Below are positions 33,885 to 42,191 of a DNA stretch of 64,000 nucleotides, one piece after another. The stretch's first letter is position 1, and each line of letters starts with the position of its first letter. The notes beneath the pieces are model-generated. The model worked only from the letters and a program-made list of their open reading frames with translations, was not told the origin of the DNA and did not search any database. The stretch is from NCBI RefSeq assembly GCF_005490985.1, contig NZ_CP027869.1, positions 2,542,001 through 2,606,000 on the forward strand. Direction: 5' to 3'. Origin of the DNA: Curtobacterium sp. SGAir0471 (GTDB taxonomy: Bacteria > Actinomycetota > Actinomycetes > Actinomycetales > Microbacteriaceae). A program made the translations under genes and the position numbers.

Positions 33885-35630
33885 ATGTCGAAGAAGACGC
33901 AGCCCCGGAAGACGGTCAGCGCGCTCACCGAGCGCCCGAACGCACAGGTCCTCATCGTCGGTGGCGGCATCAACGGCATCGCCACCTTCCGCGACCTCGC
34001 CCTGCAGGGCGTCGACGTCGTGCTCGTCGAGCGCGGCGACTACGCCGGCGGCGCCTCGGCCGCGTCGAGCCACATGATCCACGGTGGCATCCGGTACCTC
34101 GAGAACGGCGAGTTCCGCCTGGTGCGCGAGAGCGTGCAGGAGCGCAACGGCCTGATCCGCATCGCCCCGCACTACGTCAAGCCGCTGCAGACGACGATGC
34201 CGATCTTCTCGACGTTCTCCGGCATCATGAACGCCCCGCTGCGCATGCTCACCCACAAGCAGCGCTCGACCAAGGAGCGTGGCGCGGCCCTCATCAAGAT
34301 CGGCATGACGATCTACGACTCCTTCTCGCGGGACGGCGGCTCGGTGCCGAAGCACCGCTTCCTGACGAAGAAGGCGGCGCTGGCCGACATGCCGGCGCTC
34401 AACAAGGACCTGAAGTACACGGGCACCTACTACGACGCCTCGGTGCACGAGCCGGAGCGCCTCGCGCTCGACGTGCTCAAGGACGGCCTCGCCGCGGCGA
34501 CGGGCGCCGGCAGCGCCGCGTCCGCCCGTGCGGTCAACTACGTCGAGGCCGCCGGTACCCGCGACGGCGGCGTGGTGCTGCGCGACCGCGAGACCGGTGA
34601 GGACTTCGTGTTCACCGCCGACGTCGTCGTGAACGCATCCGGCCCCTGGACCGACCTGACCAACCAGGCGTTCGGCGGCGAGACGAAGTTCATGGGCGGC
34701 ACGAAGGGCTCCCACATCGTCGTGCAGAACGACGAGCTGCTCGAGGCGACGAAGGGCCGCGAGCTGTTCTTCGAGAACAACGACGGCCGCATCGTCCTCA
34801 TCTACCCGCTGAAGGGCCGGGTGCTCATCGGCACGACCGACATCGACGCCGACCCGTCGCAGCCTGCCGTCTGCACCGAGGAGGAGGTCGACTACTTCTT
34901 CGGGCTGGTGAAGCACGTCTTCCCGCAGATCGCCCTCGACCGCGACCACATCGTCTACCGCTACTCCGGCATCCGCCCGCTCCCCCGTCACGAGGACACC
35001 GCCCCCGGCTTCGTCTCCCGCGACTACCGGATCGTCGACACCCCGATCGCCGGGCTGCCCGGCACGACCGTGCTCTCGCTCGTCGGTGGCAAGTGGACGA
35101 CCTTCCGCGCCCTGGCCGCGCACCTGTCGAGCGACGTCACGACGAAGCTCGGCGTCGCCCGGAAGGTCGACACGACGGGCATGCCGATCGGCGGTGGCAA
35201 GGACTTCCCGACCACCGACGCGCAGCGTGCGCTGTGGATCAAGTCGCACCGGGACGGTCTCGACGAGCAGCTCGTCGACGGCCTGCTCGAGCGCTACGGC
35301 ACCCGTGCCGCCGAGGTCGTGGACGTCCTGACCGACGGCCCGGTCGAACCGCTCGAGTCGGACCCGTCGCTCACCCGTGCCGAGGTCGCGTACTTCGCCG
35401 AGCACGAGCAGGCCGTGCACCTGGTCGACGTCGTGCTCCGTCGCACGAACCTGGCCTTCGTCGGCGGGGTCACCATCGACCTGCTCGACGAGCTGGCCGA
35501 CGTGCTCGCAGACACCCTGGGCTGGAGCACCGAGGAGCGCGCGGACGAGGTCCAGCGCACTCTCGACGTCCTGCGCGAGTCGCACGGCGTGATCGTGCCG
35601 CTGCACACGACGACGGCGCAGCCCGCGTAG
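33885..35630 (+). CDS. glpD: Aerobic glycerol-3-phosphate dehydrogenase
   Basis: This 581-aa FAD enzyme oxidises glycerol 3-phosphate to dihydroxyacetone phosphate at the membrane and passes electrons to quinone. It begins with QVLIVGGGINGIATFRDLAL (FAD-binding), then RGDYAGGASAASSHMIHGGI and LENGEFRLVRESVQERNGLI. Later motifs are KGSHIVVQNDELL, YRYSGIRPLPRHEDTAPGF and SLVGGKWTTFRALA. The C-terminal helical domain is complete. ATG 33885 has GGAAGCG upstream. The divergent SorC gene and paired palindromes suggest regulation by that protein rather than GlpR. Confidence 0.96.
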   Translation: MSKKTQPRKTVSALTERPNAQVLIVGGGINGIATFRDLALQGVDVVLVERGDYAGGASAASSHMIHGGIRYLENGEFRLVRESVQERNGLIRIAPHYVKPLQTTMPIFSTFSGIMNAPLRMLTHKQRSTKERGAALIKIGMTIYDSFSRDGGSVPKHRFLTKKAALADMPALNKDLKYTGTYYDASVHEPERLALDVLKDGLAAATGAGSAASARAVNYVEAAGTRDGGVVLRDRETGEDFVFTADVVVNASGPWTDLTNQAFGGETKFMGGTKGSHIVVQNDELLEATKGRELFFENNDGRIVLIYPLKGRVLIGTTDIDADPSQPAVCTEEEVDYFFGLVKHVFPQIALDRDHIVYRYSGIRPLPRHEDTAPGFVSRDYRIVDTPIAGLPGTTVLSLVGGKWTTFRALAAHLSSDVTTKLGVARKVDTTGMPIGGGKDFPTTDAQRALWIKSHRDGLDEQLVDGLLERYGTRAAEVVDVLTDGPVEPLESDPSLTRAEVAYFAEHEQAVHLVDVVLRRTNLAFVGGVTIDLLDELADVLADTLGWSTEERADEVQRTLDVLRESHGVIVPLHTTTAQPA

Positions 35631-35643
35631 TCCACGCGGCCCC

Positions 35644-35693
35644 CGACGGACGGGAGGCGCGGTGCCGGCCGGCACCGCGCCTCCCGTCCGTCG
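35644..35693. terminator. 50-bp perfect palindrome of the GGACGGGAGGC family
   Basis: Twenty-five-base arms meet without a loop at CCGG|CCGG. It lies 14 bp after glpD and before the convergent phosphatase gene stop, and is the longest copy of the family. The rest of 35694-35846 contains several GGCGTCTCG/CGAGACGCC runs but no gene. Confidence 0.8.
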
Positions 35694-35846
35694 TGTGGTC
35701 CCGAACTCGTCCGTCGCGCCCGCCGCGCACGCCACCATCTCGATGAGACGACGCCGTCCCGACGAGACGCCGCCGAATCCGGCGGCGTCTCGCCCAACCG
35801 CGGGCGTCTCGCGTCGACGCCGGCGTCTCAGCAGGCGTCGCGAACG

Positions 35847-36503
35847 TCAGAACGCGTCGCCGGTCGGGTCCTGCGCCGTCCGGTCGATCAGGTCCTCGCC
35901 GCCGACGGGCTCACCCTCCCAGTCGACCAGGCGCCAGCCGTCCTCGAACGACCCCTCGACCTCGACGATCCCGGTGTTCTCGAGGTGCCGCTTGGTCCCG
36001 AACTCGTCGGGGGTGTTCTGCGCCGCCGCACTGGCCCACGTGCGGATCGCCGCGCCGTGGCTGAACGCCGCAGCGACCTCGACGCCCGTGCCGAGGATCT
36101 GCCGCACGGCGTCGTCGTAGCGCGCGAAGAACTCCTCGCCGCTCTCGGCCCCGGGCATCCGGCTCGCCCGGTCCCCCGCCGACCAGCCGTGCACGGTCGA
36201 GATGTACAGCTGCACCGAGGTCCGGTCGCGCTTGCCCTGCAGGTCCCCGGCCTCGATCTCGCGCAGCCCGGGGAGCACGACGGGTTCGGTCCCGAGCGCG
36301 GCGGCGAGCGGCGCGGCGGTGACCTGCGTTCGGACCATCGACGAGACGAACAACCGCTCGATCCCGCGGTCGGCGAGGGCCGTGGGCAGGGCGTCCGCCT
36401 GCTGCTGCCCGAGCTCGGTGAGCCCGGGGCCGGGTACTTCGGCGTCGAGCACGCCGTCCACGTTCGCAGGGGTCTGGCCGTGCCGGATGAGCAGGAGTCG
36501 CAT
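35847..36503 (-). CDS. Histidine phosphatase (phosphoglycerate-mutase-like) family protein
   Basis: This 218-aa phosphatase has the catalytic N-terminal motif LLLIRHGQTPANVDGVLD (the phospho-accepting His in RHG). It also has LSxxG-type LTELGQQQADALP, Arg in FVSSMVRTQVTAAPL, Glu in GLREIEAGDLQG, and the second His in VAAAFSHGAAIRTWA. The family dephosphorylates sugar phosphates, phosphoglycerate or nucleotide derivatives; the substrate is unknown. ATG 36503 is taken as start; GTG 36512 is an alternative. It follows the L36 gene by 28 bp on the same strand and may share its transcript. Confidence 0.87.
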   Translation of the reverse strand: MRLLLIRHGQTPANVDGVLDAEVPGPGLTELGQQQADALPTALADRGIERLFVSSMVRTQVTAAPLAAALGTEPVVLPGLREIEAGDLQGKRDRTSVQLYISTVHGWSAGDRASRMPGAESGEEFFARYDDAVRQILGTGVEVAAAFSHGAAIRTWASAAAQNTPDEFGTKRHLENTGIVEVEGSFEDGWRLVDWEGEPVGGEDLIDRTAQDPTGDAF

Positions 36504-36531
36504 GCGCCCCACCCTACGGACCCGCGGTGAC

Positions 36532-36654
36532 CTACCCCTGGCGGGCCTTCCACCGCGGGTCCCGCTTGTTGATGACGTACACGCGGCCGCGGCGTCGCAC
36601 GATCTGCGAGCCGGGGATCTTCTTGAGCGCCTTGAGCGAGTTGCGGACCTTCAC
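36532..36654 (-). CDS. rpmJ: Second-type (zinc-independent) ribosomal protein L36
   Basis: This 40-aa protein reads [20 protein letters not shown] and ends [11 protein letters not shown]. It matches the long L36 form lacking the CxxC...CxxxxH zinc ribbon. Such paralogues replace the zinc L36 when zinc is scarce, freeing the metal. GTG 36654 has a strong GGAAGGAG upstream. A Zur-like palindrome lies at 36683-36697 between this gene and the divergent CobW-like gene, as expected for Zur control. The length is standard for the family. Confidence 0.93.
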   Translation of the reverse strand: MKVRNSLKALKKIPGSQIVRRRGRVYVINKRDPRWKARQG

Positions 36655-36682
36655 GGGTCTCCTTCCTGTACCGACCCCTTGT

Positions 36683-36697
36683 TGAGAACGGTTGTCA
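36683..36697. promoter_or_regulatory. Zur-like box between rpmJ and the CobW-like gene
   Basis: TGAGAACGGTTGTCA is a 15-bp near-palindrome (TGAnAAC-G-GTTnTCA) resembling the TGAAAATNATTTTCA-type Zur operator. It lies 28 bp upstream of rpmJ and overlaps the promoter of the CobW-like gene. Confidence 0.75.
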
Positions 36698-36699
36698 TG

Positions 36700-36705
36700 T
36701 AGGCT
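36700..36705 (+). promoter_or_regulatory. -10 hexamer TAGGCT of the CobW-like gene
   Basis: TAGGCT is followed by 7 nt and ATG 36713, suggesting a leaderless message. The Zur-like box begins 17 bp upstream, so a bound repressor would cover the promoter. Confidence 0.6.
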
Positions 36706-36712
36706 ACCCGAC

Positions 36713-37750
36713 ATGCGCCCTGCAGCAACCACCCTCGTCACCGCCCTGCACGATGCCGACGTAGTCCGCGTCGCGCGCCGGATCGGCAGCGGCCACCGGA
36801 TGCACGTCCAGGGCGATGCCCTCGCGGCGGCCAGGGGCATCGCCGCGCGGCGCGACCAGCTCGACCGCGTGTGCGGACCGGACGCCGACCACGACCTCGT
36901 CGTCACGCTCGCGCCGGAGGTGGACGTCCGCGCGGTCGGGATGCTCCTCGCGAACGCCGCACGTTCGGAGACCGGCGACGACCGGGTCCTGCGCCACGTG
37001 GTCGCCGTGCTCCGGGCGGACGACGTCGCCCACCTGCTCTGGTCGGACGTGGACGATGCCTTCGTGGCCGCAGAGCGCGTGGTGGCCCTCGTCGAGTACG
37101 CGACCGTGGTCGCGCTCGACCGACTCGAGCCACTCTCCGGCCGTCGTCGTCGGGCGCTCGTGGCGTTGCTCCACCGCATGGCCCCGCAGGCGGCGATCGT
37201 CGCGGCACCCGCCGTCAGGGGGCCGCTCGACCTGCCGGCGTCGAACGGCGGCGCCGCCCGCCTGCTGGCCTCCGGCGCCGGCTGGATGCGCGCACTGTCG
37301 AGCGACGCCGGTCGGACCGACACCGGGCGAGGGCCGCGGGACGACCTGGTGACGATGCGGTACCGCGAGCCGCTGCCGTTCCACCCCGGGCGACTCGCCG
37401 ACGTCATCGCGGACGACCTCGCCGCGGGCGCGAACGGGCGGGTCCTGCGCTCGAAGGGGTTCGTCCGCCTGGCGTCCCGGCCGGACCACGTCGGCTCGTG
37501 GTCGAGCTTCGGCGCGATGCTCGCGCTGGACCCGACCGCGAACCCGTCATGGGACGAGGACGCACCGGTAGGGCAGGCGATCTGGTTCGTCGGCGAGCGC
37601 CTCGACGTGCACGCGATCGAACGCGCGCTGGACGGCGCACTCCTCACGTCGGAGGAGCTGCTCGCCGGGCCGGACGTCTGGCGTCGGTGGCCGGACCCGT
37701 TCCCGGTGTGGCCGGCGCTCGACCCCTCGCACGAGTACCGGCACGACTGA
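36713..37750 (+). CDS. CobW C-terminal-domain protein lacking the GTPase P-loop
   Basis: This 345-aa protein aligns in outline with CobW/ZNG metal chaperones. The C-terminal half carries the CobW C domain ([40 protein letters not shown], and the late [14 protein letters not shown]). The N-terminal half still has [19 protein letters not shown] helices and a LEPLSGR stretch. However, no GxxGxGKT Walker A and no GCxCC metal motif are present anywhere. It is thus a degenerate paralogue, probably part of the zinc-starvation response through the adjacent Zur-like box. The role is unknown. Confidence 0.8.
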   Translation: MRPAATTLVTALHDADVVRVARRIGSGHRMHVQGDALAAARGIAARRDQLDRVCGPDADHDLVVTLAPEVDVRAVGMLLANAARSETGDDRVLRHVVAVLRADDVAHLLWSDVDDAFVAAERVVALVEYATVVALDRLEPLSGRRRRALVALLHRMAPQAAIVAAPAVRGPLDLPASNGGAARLLASGAGWMRALSSDAGRTDTGRGPRDDLVTMRYREPLPFHPGRLADVIADDLAAGANGRVLRSKGFVRLASRPDHVGSWSSFGAMLALDPTANPSWDEDAPVGQAIWFVGERLDVHAIERALDGALLTSEELLAGPDVWRRWPDPFPVWPALDPSHEYRHD

Positions 37751-37753
37751 CCG

Positions 37754-37802
37754 CGCTGCGACACTGCACGCGTCGATCGACGAGTGCCATGTCGCAGAGC
37801 GC
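37754..37802. terminator. Nested hairpin after the CobW-like gene
   Basis: CTGCGACA pairs with TGTCGCAG, enclosing GCAC/GTGC and a GTCGATCGAC core. It follows the stop by a few bases and faces the convergent MFS gene. The next 60 bp are runs of CGCCCCAC-type short repeats with no gene. Confidence 0.6.
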
Positions 37803-37887
37803 GCGCCGCGCCCCACGCCCCACGCCCCACGCCCCGCGCCTCACGCCCCAGACGACCGATGCCCGGGACGATCGGCGCCGGGCGGCC

Positions 37888-39390
37888 TCAGCGCCGGGCG
37901 GTCTCCGCGATCCCGTCGTGCGCCGCGAAGGGCAGGTCGCCCAGGTCGAGGTTCGGGTTGGTGTCCTGCGTGAGCACGAGCTCGCGCGCCTCGGCCTCGG
38001 ACTCCACCGCGGGCATCGACCCCGGGAGCGGCCGCTGCGACGACTCCCGCATGCAGAACACGCCGATCGCCCCGACGATGCTCATCGCCACGAGGAAGTA
38101 CGCGGGCGCGAGCTGGTCGCCGGTCGCGGTCAGGAGCGCCTGCACGATGAGCGGCGTCGTCCCACCGAACACCGCGATCGCGATGTTGTAGGCGAAACCC
38201 ATGCCCCCGTACCGGGTCGACGTCGGGAAGAGCGCGGGCAACGAGGCCGCCTGGTTCGACACCCACAGGGCGGTCATCAGCGCCAGCAGCCCGAGTCCGG
38301 CCAGGGTCGACCACTGCGCGCCGTGGCCGATGAGCAGGAAGGCCGGGACGGCGAGCACGACCGTGGTGCCGGCACCGATCCACATCACGGTGCGACGACC
38401 GATGCGGTCGGAGACGCGACCGGCGACCGGCAGCATCACCGCGAGCAGCACGAGCACGGGGATGGTGAGGAGCGTCCCGTCGATCGCCGAGTACCCCAGC
38501 GAGTCGGTCAGGTACGTCGGCATGTACGAGGTCAGCGCGTAGCCGACCGTGTTGGAGGCACCGACGAGCATGATCGCGATGACGATCGGGCGCCAGTGGT
38601 CCCGGATCATCACGAGCACGTTGGCGGGCCGACCGCCCTCGGCGGCCTCGCGGTCCGACGCGGCAGCTTCCTGTGCGGCCTGCGTGGCCTGGAAGACCGG
38701 CGACTCCTCGATGCGCAGGCGGAACCAGATCGCGACGACGCCGATCACGCCGGCGAGCAGGAACGGCAGGCGCCAGCCCCACGCGGTCATCGTCTCGTCG
38801 CCGAGCGTCACCTGCAGCACGGTGACCACGGTGGCGCCGAGCGCGAAGCCCATGTAGCTGCCGAAGTCGAGGATGCTCGCGAAGAAGCCGCGTCGACGGT
38901 CGGGTGCGTACTCGGTCACGAACGTGGTCGCACCGGCGTACTCGCCACCGGTCGAGAAGCCCTGCGCGAGCTTCAGCACGACGAGCACGACCGGGGCGAC
39001 CGCACCGATGGTCGACCAGGCCGGCAGCACTCCGATCAGGAACGTCGACGACGCCATCAGGATCAGCGTCGTGGCGAGCACCTTCTGCCGCCCCAGCCGG
39101 TCCCCCAGCCGCCCGAACACGATGCCACCCAGGGGCCGCGCCACGTAGGTCGCCGCGAACACGCCGAGGCTGAACAGGATCTGCACCGACGGCTCGGCCG
39201 TGGGCAGGAACACCTTGCCCATCGTGACCGCCAGGTAGCCGTAGACCCCGACGTCGTACCACTCCATCGTGTTGCCGACGACCATCCCGCTGACGGCCCG
39301 GCGCATCATGCTCTTGTCGACCACCGTGACGTCGCTGACCCGCAGACGTCGGGGCGCTCGGGCGGTGGTACTGCTGGGGTCGGAACCCAT
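37888..39390 (-). CDS. MHS-family MFS metabolite:H+ symporter
   Basis: This 500-aa, 12-helix transporter belongs to the metabolite:H+ symporter branch (relatives carry citrate, alpha-ketoglutarate, proline/betaine or shikimate). Signatures are SGMVVGNTMEWYDVGVYGYL at helix 1, ARPLGGIVFGRLGDRLGRQK (the MFS loop 2-3 motif), LKLAQGFSTGGEYAGATTFV, and WGWRLPFLLAGV. The substrate is not evident. GGAGATCGCGT lies before ATG 39390. The gene is convergent with the CobW-like gene. Confidence 0.92.
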   Translation of the reverse strand: MGSDPSSTTARAPRRLRVSDVTVVDKSMMRRAVSGMVVGNTMEWYDVGVYGYLAVTMGKVFLPTAEPSVQILFSLGVFAATYVARPLGGIVFGRLGDRLGRQKVLATTLILMASSTFLIGVLPAWSTIGAVAPVVLVVLKLAQGFSTGGEYAGATTFVTEYAPDRRRGFFASILDFGSYMGFALGATVVTVLQVTLGDETMTAWGWRLPFLLAGVIGVVAIWFRLRIEESPVFQATQAAQEAAASDREAAEGGRPANVLVMIRDHWRPIVIAIMLVGASNTVGYALTSYMPTYLTDSLGYSAIDGTLLTIPVLVLLAVMLPVAGRVSDRIGRRTVMWIGAGTTVVLAVPAFLLIGHGAQWSTLAGLGLLALMTALWVSNQAASLPALFPTSTRYGGMGFAYNIAIAVFGGTTPLIVQALLTATGDQLAPAYFLVAMSIVGAIGVFCMRESSQRPLPGSMPAVESEAEARELVLTQDTNPNLDLGDLPFAAHDGIAETARR

Positions 39391-39567
39391 ACGCGATCTC
39401 CTCGTGGTGGGGACGGGCCGATCGGTACCGGTCCGGAACAGCCAGCAACGGTACCGAGCGACCGACATGTCACTGGCCGGGGATTCACAGGTACCGGCGT
39501 GTCACCCGGACGGGGGTCACGCCCGATCCGCACGACGGTGCCGATCGGCCCGGAGGTCACGAGGCGG

Positions 39568-39573
39568 TAACGT
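39568..39573 (+). promoter_or_regulatory. -10 hexamer TAACGT of the DinB-like gene
   Basis: TAACGT ends 7 nt before GTG 39581, again the leaderless spacing. Confidence 0.55.
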
Positions 39574-39580
39574 CTGCCCC

Positions 39581-40117
39581 GTGGCGATCGAACCGGACAC
39601 GAAGAACTGGACCTGGGTGATCGGGACCGCGTGCCCCGACTGCGGCTTCGACGGTGCGACCCTGGCGTTCCGCGACGTCCCGTCGGTGATCGCCGAGAAC
39701 GCTGCCGCGTGGCCGGAGCAGCTCGCCCGTCCGGACGTCCGGCAGCGCCCCGACGACCGCACGTGGTCGCCACTGGAGTACGGCGCGCACGTCCGCGACG
39801 TCCACCGGAAGATGACGGAACGGCTCCGGCTCGTGCTCGCCGAGGACGACCCGGCCTTCCCGAACTGGGACCAGGACGCCACCGCCGTCCAGGACCGCTA
39901 CGGCGAGCAGGACCCGGCGGTCGTCGCCCGGGAGCTCACCGATGCGGCCCGTGACGCGGCGGCCGCGTTCGCCGCCGTCCCCGACGGCGCCGTCGGACGG
40001 ACGGGGCGGCGCTCGGACGGCAGCGCCTTCACGGTCACGACCCTCGCGACCTACTACCCGCACGACCCGGTGCACCACCTGTGGGACGTGCGCCGGACCG
40101 CCCACCGCACGGGGTGA
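39581..40117 (+). CDS. DinB-like (DUF664/maleylpyruvate isomerase-type) protein
   Basis: This 178-aa four-helix-bundle protein has WVIGTACPDCGFDGATLAF at the N terminus. It keeps the DinB-superfamily metal histidines in SPLEYGAHVRDVHRKMTERL and in YYPHDPVHHLWDVR near the end. Members bind a divalent metal and include mycothiol- or bacillithiol-dependent transferases; the exact role is unknown. GTG 39581 follows a TAACGT -10 by 7 nt. A GGACGGGAGGC palindrome begins at the stop codon. Confidence 0.82.
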   Translation: MAIEPDTKNWTWVIGTACPDCGFDGATLAFRDVPSVIAENAAAWPEQLARPDVRQRPDDRTWSPLEYGAHVRDVHRKMTERLRLVLAEDDPAFPNWDQDATAVQDRYGEQDPAVVARELTDAARDAAAAFAAVPDGAVGRTGRRSDGSAFTVTTLATYYPHDPVHHLWDVRRTAHRTG

Positions 40118-40161
40118 CGGACGGGAGGCGCGGTGCCGGCCCGCACCGCGCCTCCCGTCCG
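40118..40161. terminator. GGACGGGAGGC-family palindrome between convergent genes
   Basis: Nineteen-base perfect arms around a 6-nt loop, starting one base after the DinB-like gene stop and 20 bp from the SorC gene stop on the other strand. Confidence 0.8.
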
Positions 40162-40180
40162 CCCCTGGTCGCCTCGCGGC

Positions 40181-41146
40181 TCAGGCGAGTGCGTCGAGCA
40201 GGGCGCGCGCGGTCGCGGCGTCGGTCACCAGTTCGTTGATCATGCCGGCACGGACGGCGCCGATGATGCTCGGCACCTTCGCCGACCCGACGGCGACGCC
40301 GACCGCGTGCGGGACGCCCGCGAGCACCTCGCGCGAGGTCCGGACCATGCGCTCACTGCCCGGGAACTCGATCGGCGACCCGTCGGCGGCGAAGAAGTTG
40401 AGGCAGACGTCACCGGCGGCCTGGTCGAACACGGCGTCCTCGACCGGGATCCCCCGCGCGAGGGCATCGCGTGTGGGGGTCGGTGCGCCGACGCCCAGGA
40501 TCGCACCCTTCGCCCGCCCCCACAGGCCGACGACGTGCTGGAAGGCGGGGTCCTCGTCGAGCGAGGCCCGCATGGCGGCCGACGGCAGGGCCTGCGCGAA
40601 CAGGAACGCCGGGATCGCGCCGGAGTGCTCGGCGGCCGTCCGGGTGATCTCGTTCGTCTGGAACCACGGCATCGGGTCCGCCTGCCCGCCGACGGTGGGG
40701 ACGAGCTGCACCCCCGCGAGCGGTGGCATCCCGGTCTGCGCGACGTCGTAGACCGTCCGACCGGACGACACCAGGACCGCGTCGCCCGGGGTGAGCCCCA
40801 TCCCCTCGACAGCGGTCGCGATCGGGGCGGCCAGGTCGGCGCCGAGCGTCGCCTGGTGCGTCACGGCCGCCAGGTGCACGGCGCGCAGCCCGAGCACGAC
40901 CTGCAGCCGTTCGGCGAGCGCGACGGTCTCGTCCTGGAAGGGGTCCACGACGTCGATCCGGACGAGACCGGCGCGGCGCGCCTCGGCGACCAGCCGGCTG
41001 ACCGTGGGGCGCGAGACCCCGAGGCGCGAGGCGATCTCGACCTGGGTGGCGTCCTCGAGGTAGTACATCCGGGCCGCCTGGTAGACGGTGTCCAGCGGGA
41101 AACGGGCCCGCGACCCCTCGGCGCCGGTGGTGCTCTCGGAGGACAT
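40181..41146 (-). CDS. SorC-family regulator of the tetritol cluster
   Basis: This 321-aa regulator has an N-terminal HTH (YYLEDATQVEIASRLGVSRP, then TVSRLVAEARRAGLV) and a SorC sugar-binding domain (residues about 60-320). The domain includes DAVLVSSGRTVYDVAQTG, LVPTVGGQADPMPWFQTNEI and AKGAILGVGAP. It is a second, distinct SorC protein; the glpD regulator at 32719 differs in sequence. Genes for tetritol dehydrogenases, kinase, isomerase and a polyol permease follow in both directions. It most likely responds to an erythrulose- or erythrose-phosphate; this is inference. Confidence 0.9.
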   Translation of the reverse strand: MSSESTTGAEGSRARFPLDTVYQAARMYYLEDATQVEIASRLGVSRPTVSRLVAEARRAGLVRIDVVDPFQDETVALAERLQVVLGLRAVHLAAVTHQATLGADLAAPIATAVEGMGLTPGDAVLVSSGRTVYDVAQTGMPPLAGVQLVPTVGGQADPMPWFQTNEITRTAAEHSGAIPAFLFAQALPSAAMRASLDEDPAFQHVVGLWGRAKGAILGVGAPTPTRDALARGIPVEDAVFDQAAGDVCLNFFAADGSPIEFPGSERMVRTSREVLAGVPHAVGVAVGSAKVPSIIGAVRAGMINELVTDAATARALLDALA

Positions 41147-41200
41147 GCTCGCTGGACCCTTCGGATCGGTCGGACACTCGGATCGTAGTCCGACCGAGGG

Positions 41201-42049
41201 TCACCGGATCGTGAACCCGCCGTCCACGCGGAGGTCGGCACCGTTCACCATCGCGGCACCGTCGCTCGCCAGGAACAGCACCGCGGCGGCGATCTCGGCG
41301 GGGGTCGCGAAGCGGCCGGTCGGGATCTCGTCCTGGTGCCGGATGCCCGCCTCGTTCGCCCAGGCCGCACGACCCAGGTCGGTGAGCACGACCGTCGGCG
41401 AGACGGTGTTGACCGTGACCCCGCGCCCACCCCACTCGAGCGCGAGCACGCGGGTCAGGCCGAGGACACCGGCCTTCGACGCACAGTAGGCGGCGTGCCG
41501 GTCGAGGCCGACGTGGGCCGCCTGCGACGCGATGTTCACGATGCGCCCGGTGCCGGCGGCGAGCATGTGCCGCCCGACCGCCTGCGCGAGCCGGAAGGTG
41601 CCCGTCAGGTTGACGTCGAGCGTCCGCGCCCACGCACCGGCGTCGAGGTCCTCGGCGGCGTCGAGCGCGACGATGCCCGCGCAGTTCACGAGCACCTCGA
41701 TCGACCCCGCGGCGTCGACGACCTGCTGGACCGCCGCCGCGACGGAGCCGTCGTCGGTGACGTCGCACGCGAGCCCGAGGTGGTCCCCGGCGGCGACGGC
41801 GGGCAGTTCGGCGGCGGCAGCTGCCGAGGCGTCGGCCCGGACGTCGACGATGGCGACCCGGGCACCGCGGGAGGCGAAGGCCTTCGCGATCGCGTTCCCG
41901 ATGCCGGACGCACCGCCCGTCACGACCGCTGTCCGGCCGGTCAGGTCGTTCGTCAGGTCGACGGTCCGGGGACCGGGCCGCAGGGCCGCGGCGAAGTCGG
42001 TGTCGTTGGCGGTTCCGGTGGCGGTGGCGCTGTCGACGGCGTCGGTCAT
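41201..42049 (-). CDS. SDR-family dehydrogenase, probable D-threitol (polyol) dehydrogenase
   Basis: This 282-aa classical short-chain dehydrogenase shows the NAD(P) loop TAVVTGGASGIGNAIAKAFA, VLVNCAGIV (NxAG), NVNLTGTFRLAQAVG-like DVNLTGTF, and the catalytic Ser plus YCASK (Tyr/Lys). A 37-residue N-terminal extension precedes the core. In a cluster with an erythrulose-type kinase and an RpiB isomerase it most likely oxidises a tetritol such as D-threitol to D-erythrulose, as DthD does in mycobacteria. Other polyols are possible. Confidence 0.82.
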   Translation of the reverse strand: MTDAVDSATATGTANDTDFAAALRPGPRTVDLTNDLTGRTAVVTGGASGIGNAIAKAFASRGARVAIVDVRADASAAAAAELPAVAAGDHLGLACDVTDDGSVAAAVQQVVDAAGSIEVLVNCAGIVALDAAEDLDAGAWARTLDVNLTGTFRLAQAVGRHMLAAGTGRIVNIASQAAHVGLDRHAAYCASKAGVLGLTRVLALEWGGRGVTVNTVSPTVVLTDLGRAAWANEAGIRHQDEIPTGRFATPAEIAAAVLFLASDGAAMVNGADLRVDGGFTIR

Positions 42050-42092
42050 GGTCGCTCCCTTGCGATGTGGGGTGGTGGTGTCGGAACGATAG

Positions 42093-42108
42093 CAGAAATT
42101 GTGTTCTG
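42093..42108. promoter_or_regulatory. Inverted repeat CAGAA-N6-TTCTG in the divergent promoter region
   Basis: Five-base arms flank ATTGTG within an unusually A/T-rich patch (42090-42120) between the two dehydrogenase genes. It overlaps the putative -35 of the rightward promoter and may be the SorC operator. Confidence 0.5.
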
Positions 42109-42134
42109 GACATCTGTTCCCAACCGTGTACAGT
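42107..42134 (+). promoter_or_regulatory. Promoter of the tetritol operon: TGGACA-N16-TACAGT
   Basis: A -35 hexamer TGGACA and a -10 hexamer TACAGT with 16-bp spacing lie 58 bp upstream of the EltD-like start. On the other strand TATCGT (plus 42088-42093) may serve the SDR gene. Confidence 0.6.
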
Positions 42135-42191
42135 CATCGCCGAACCATCGGAACGGGCGCACCGCCCGGCTGACCAACGGAGGACCAGCAC

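Noticed and set aside
37803..37850. Short CGCCCCAC repeats as a functional element
   Set aside because: Low-complexity run of a few imperfect 8-bp units directly after a hairpin; no copies or symmetry to support a role.
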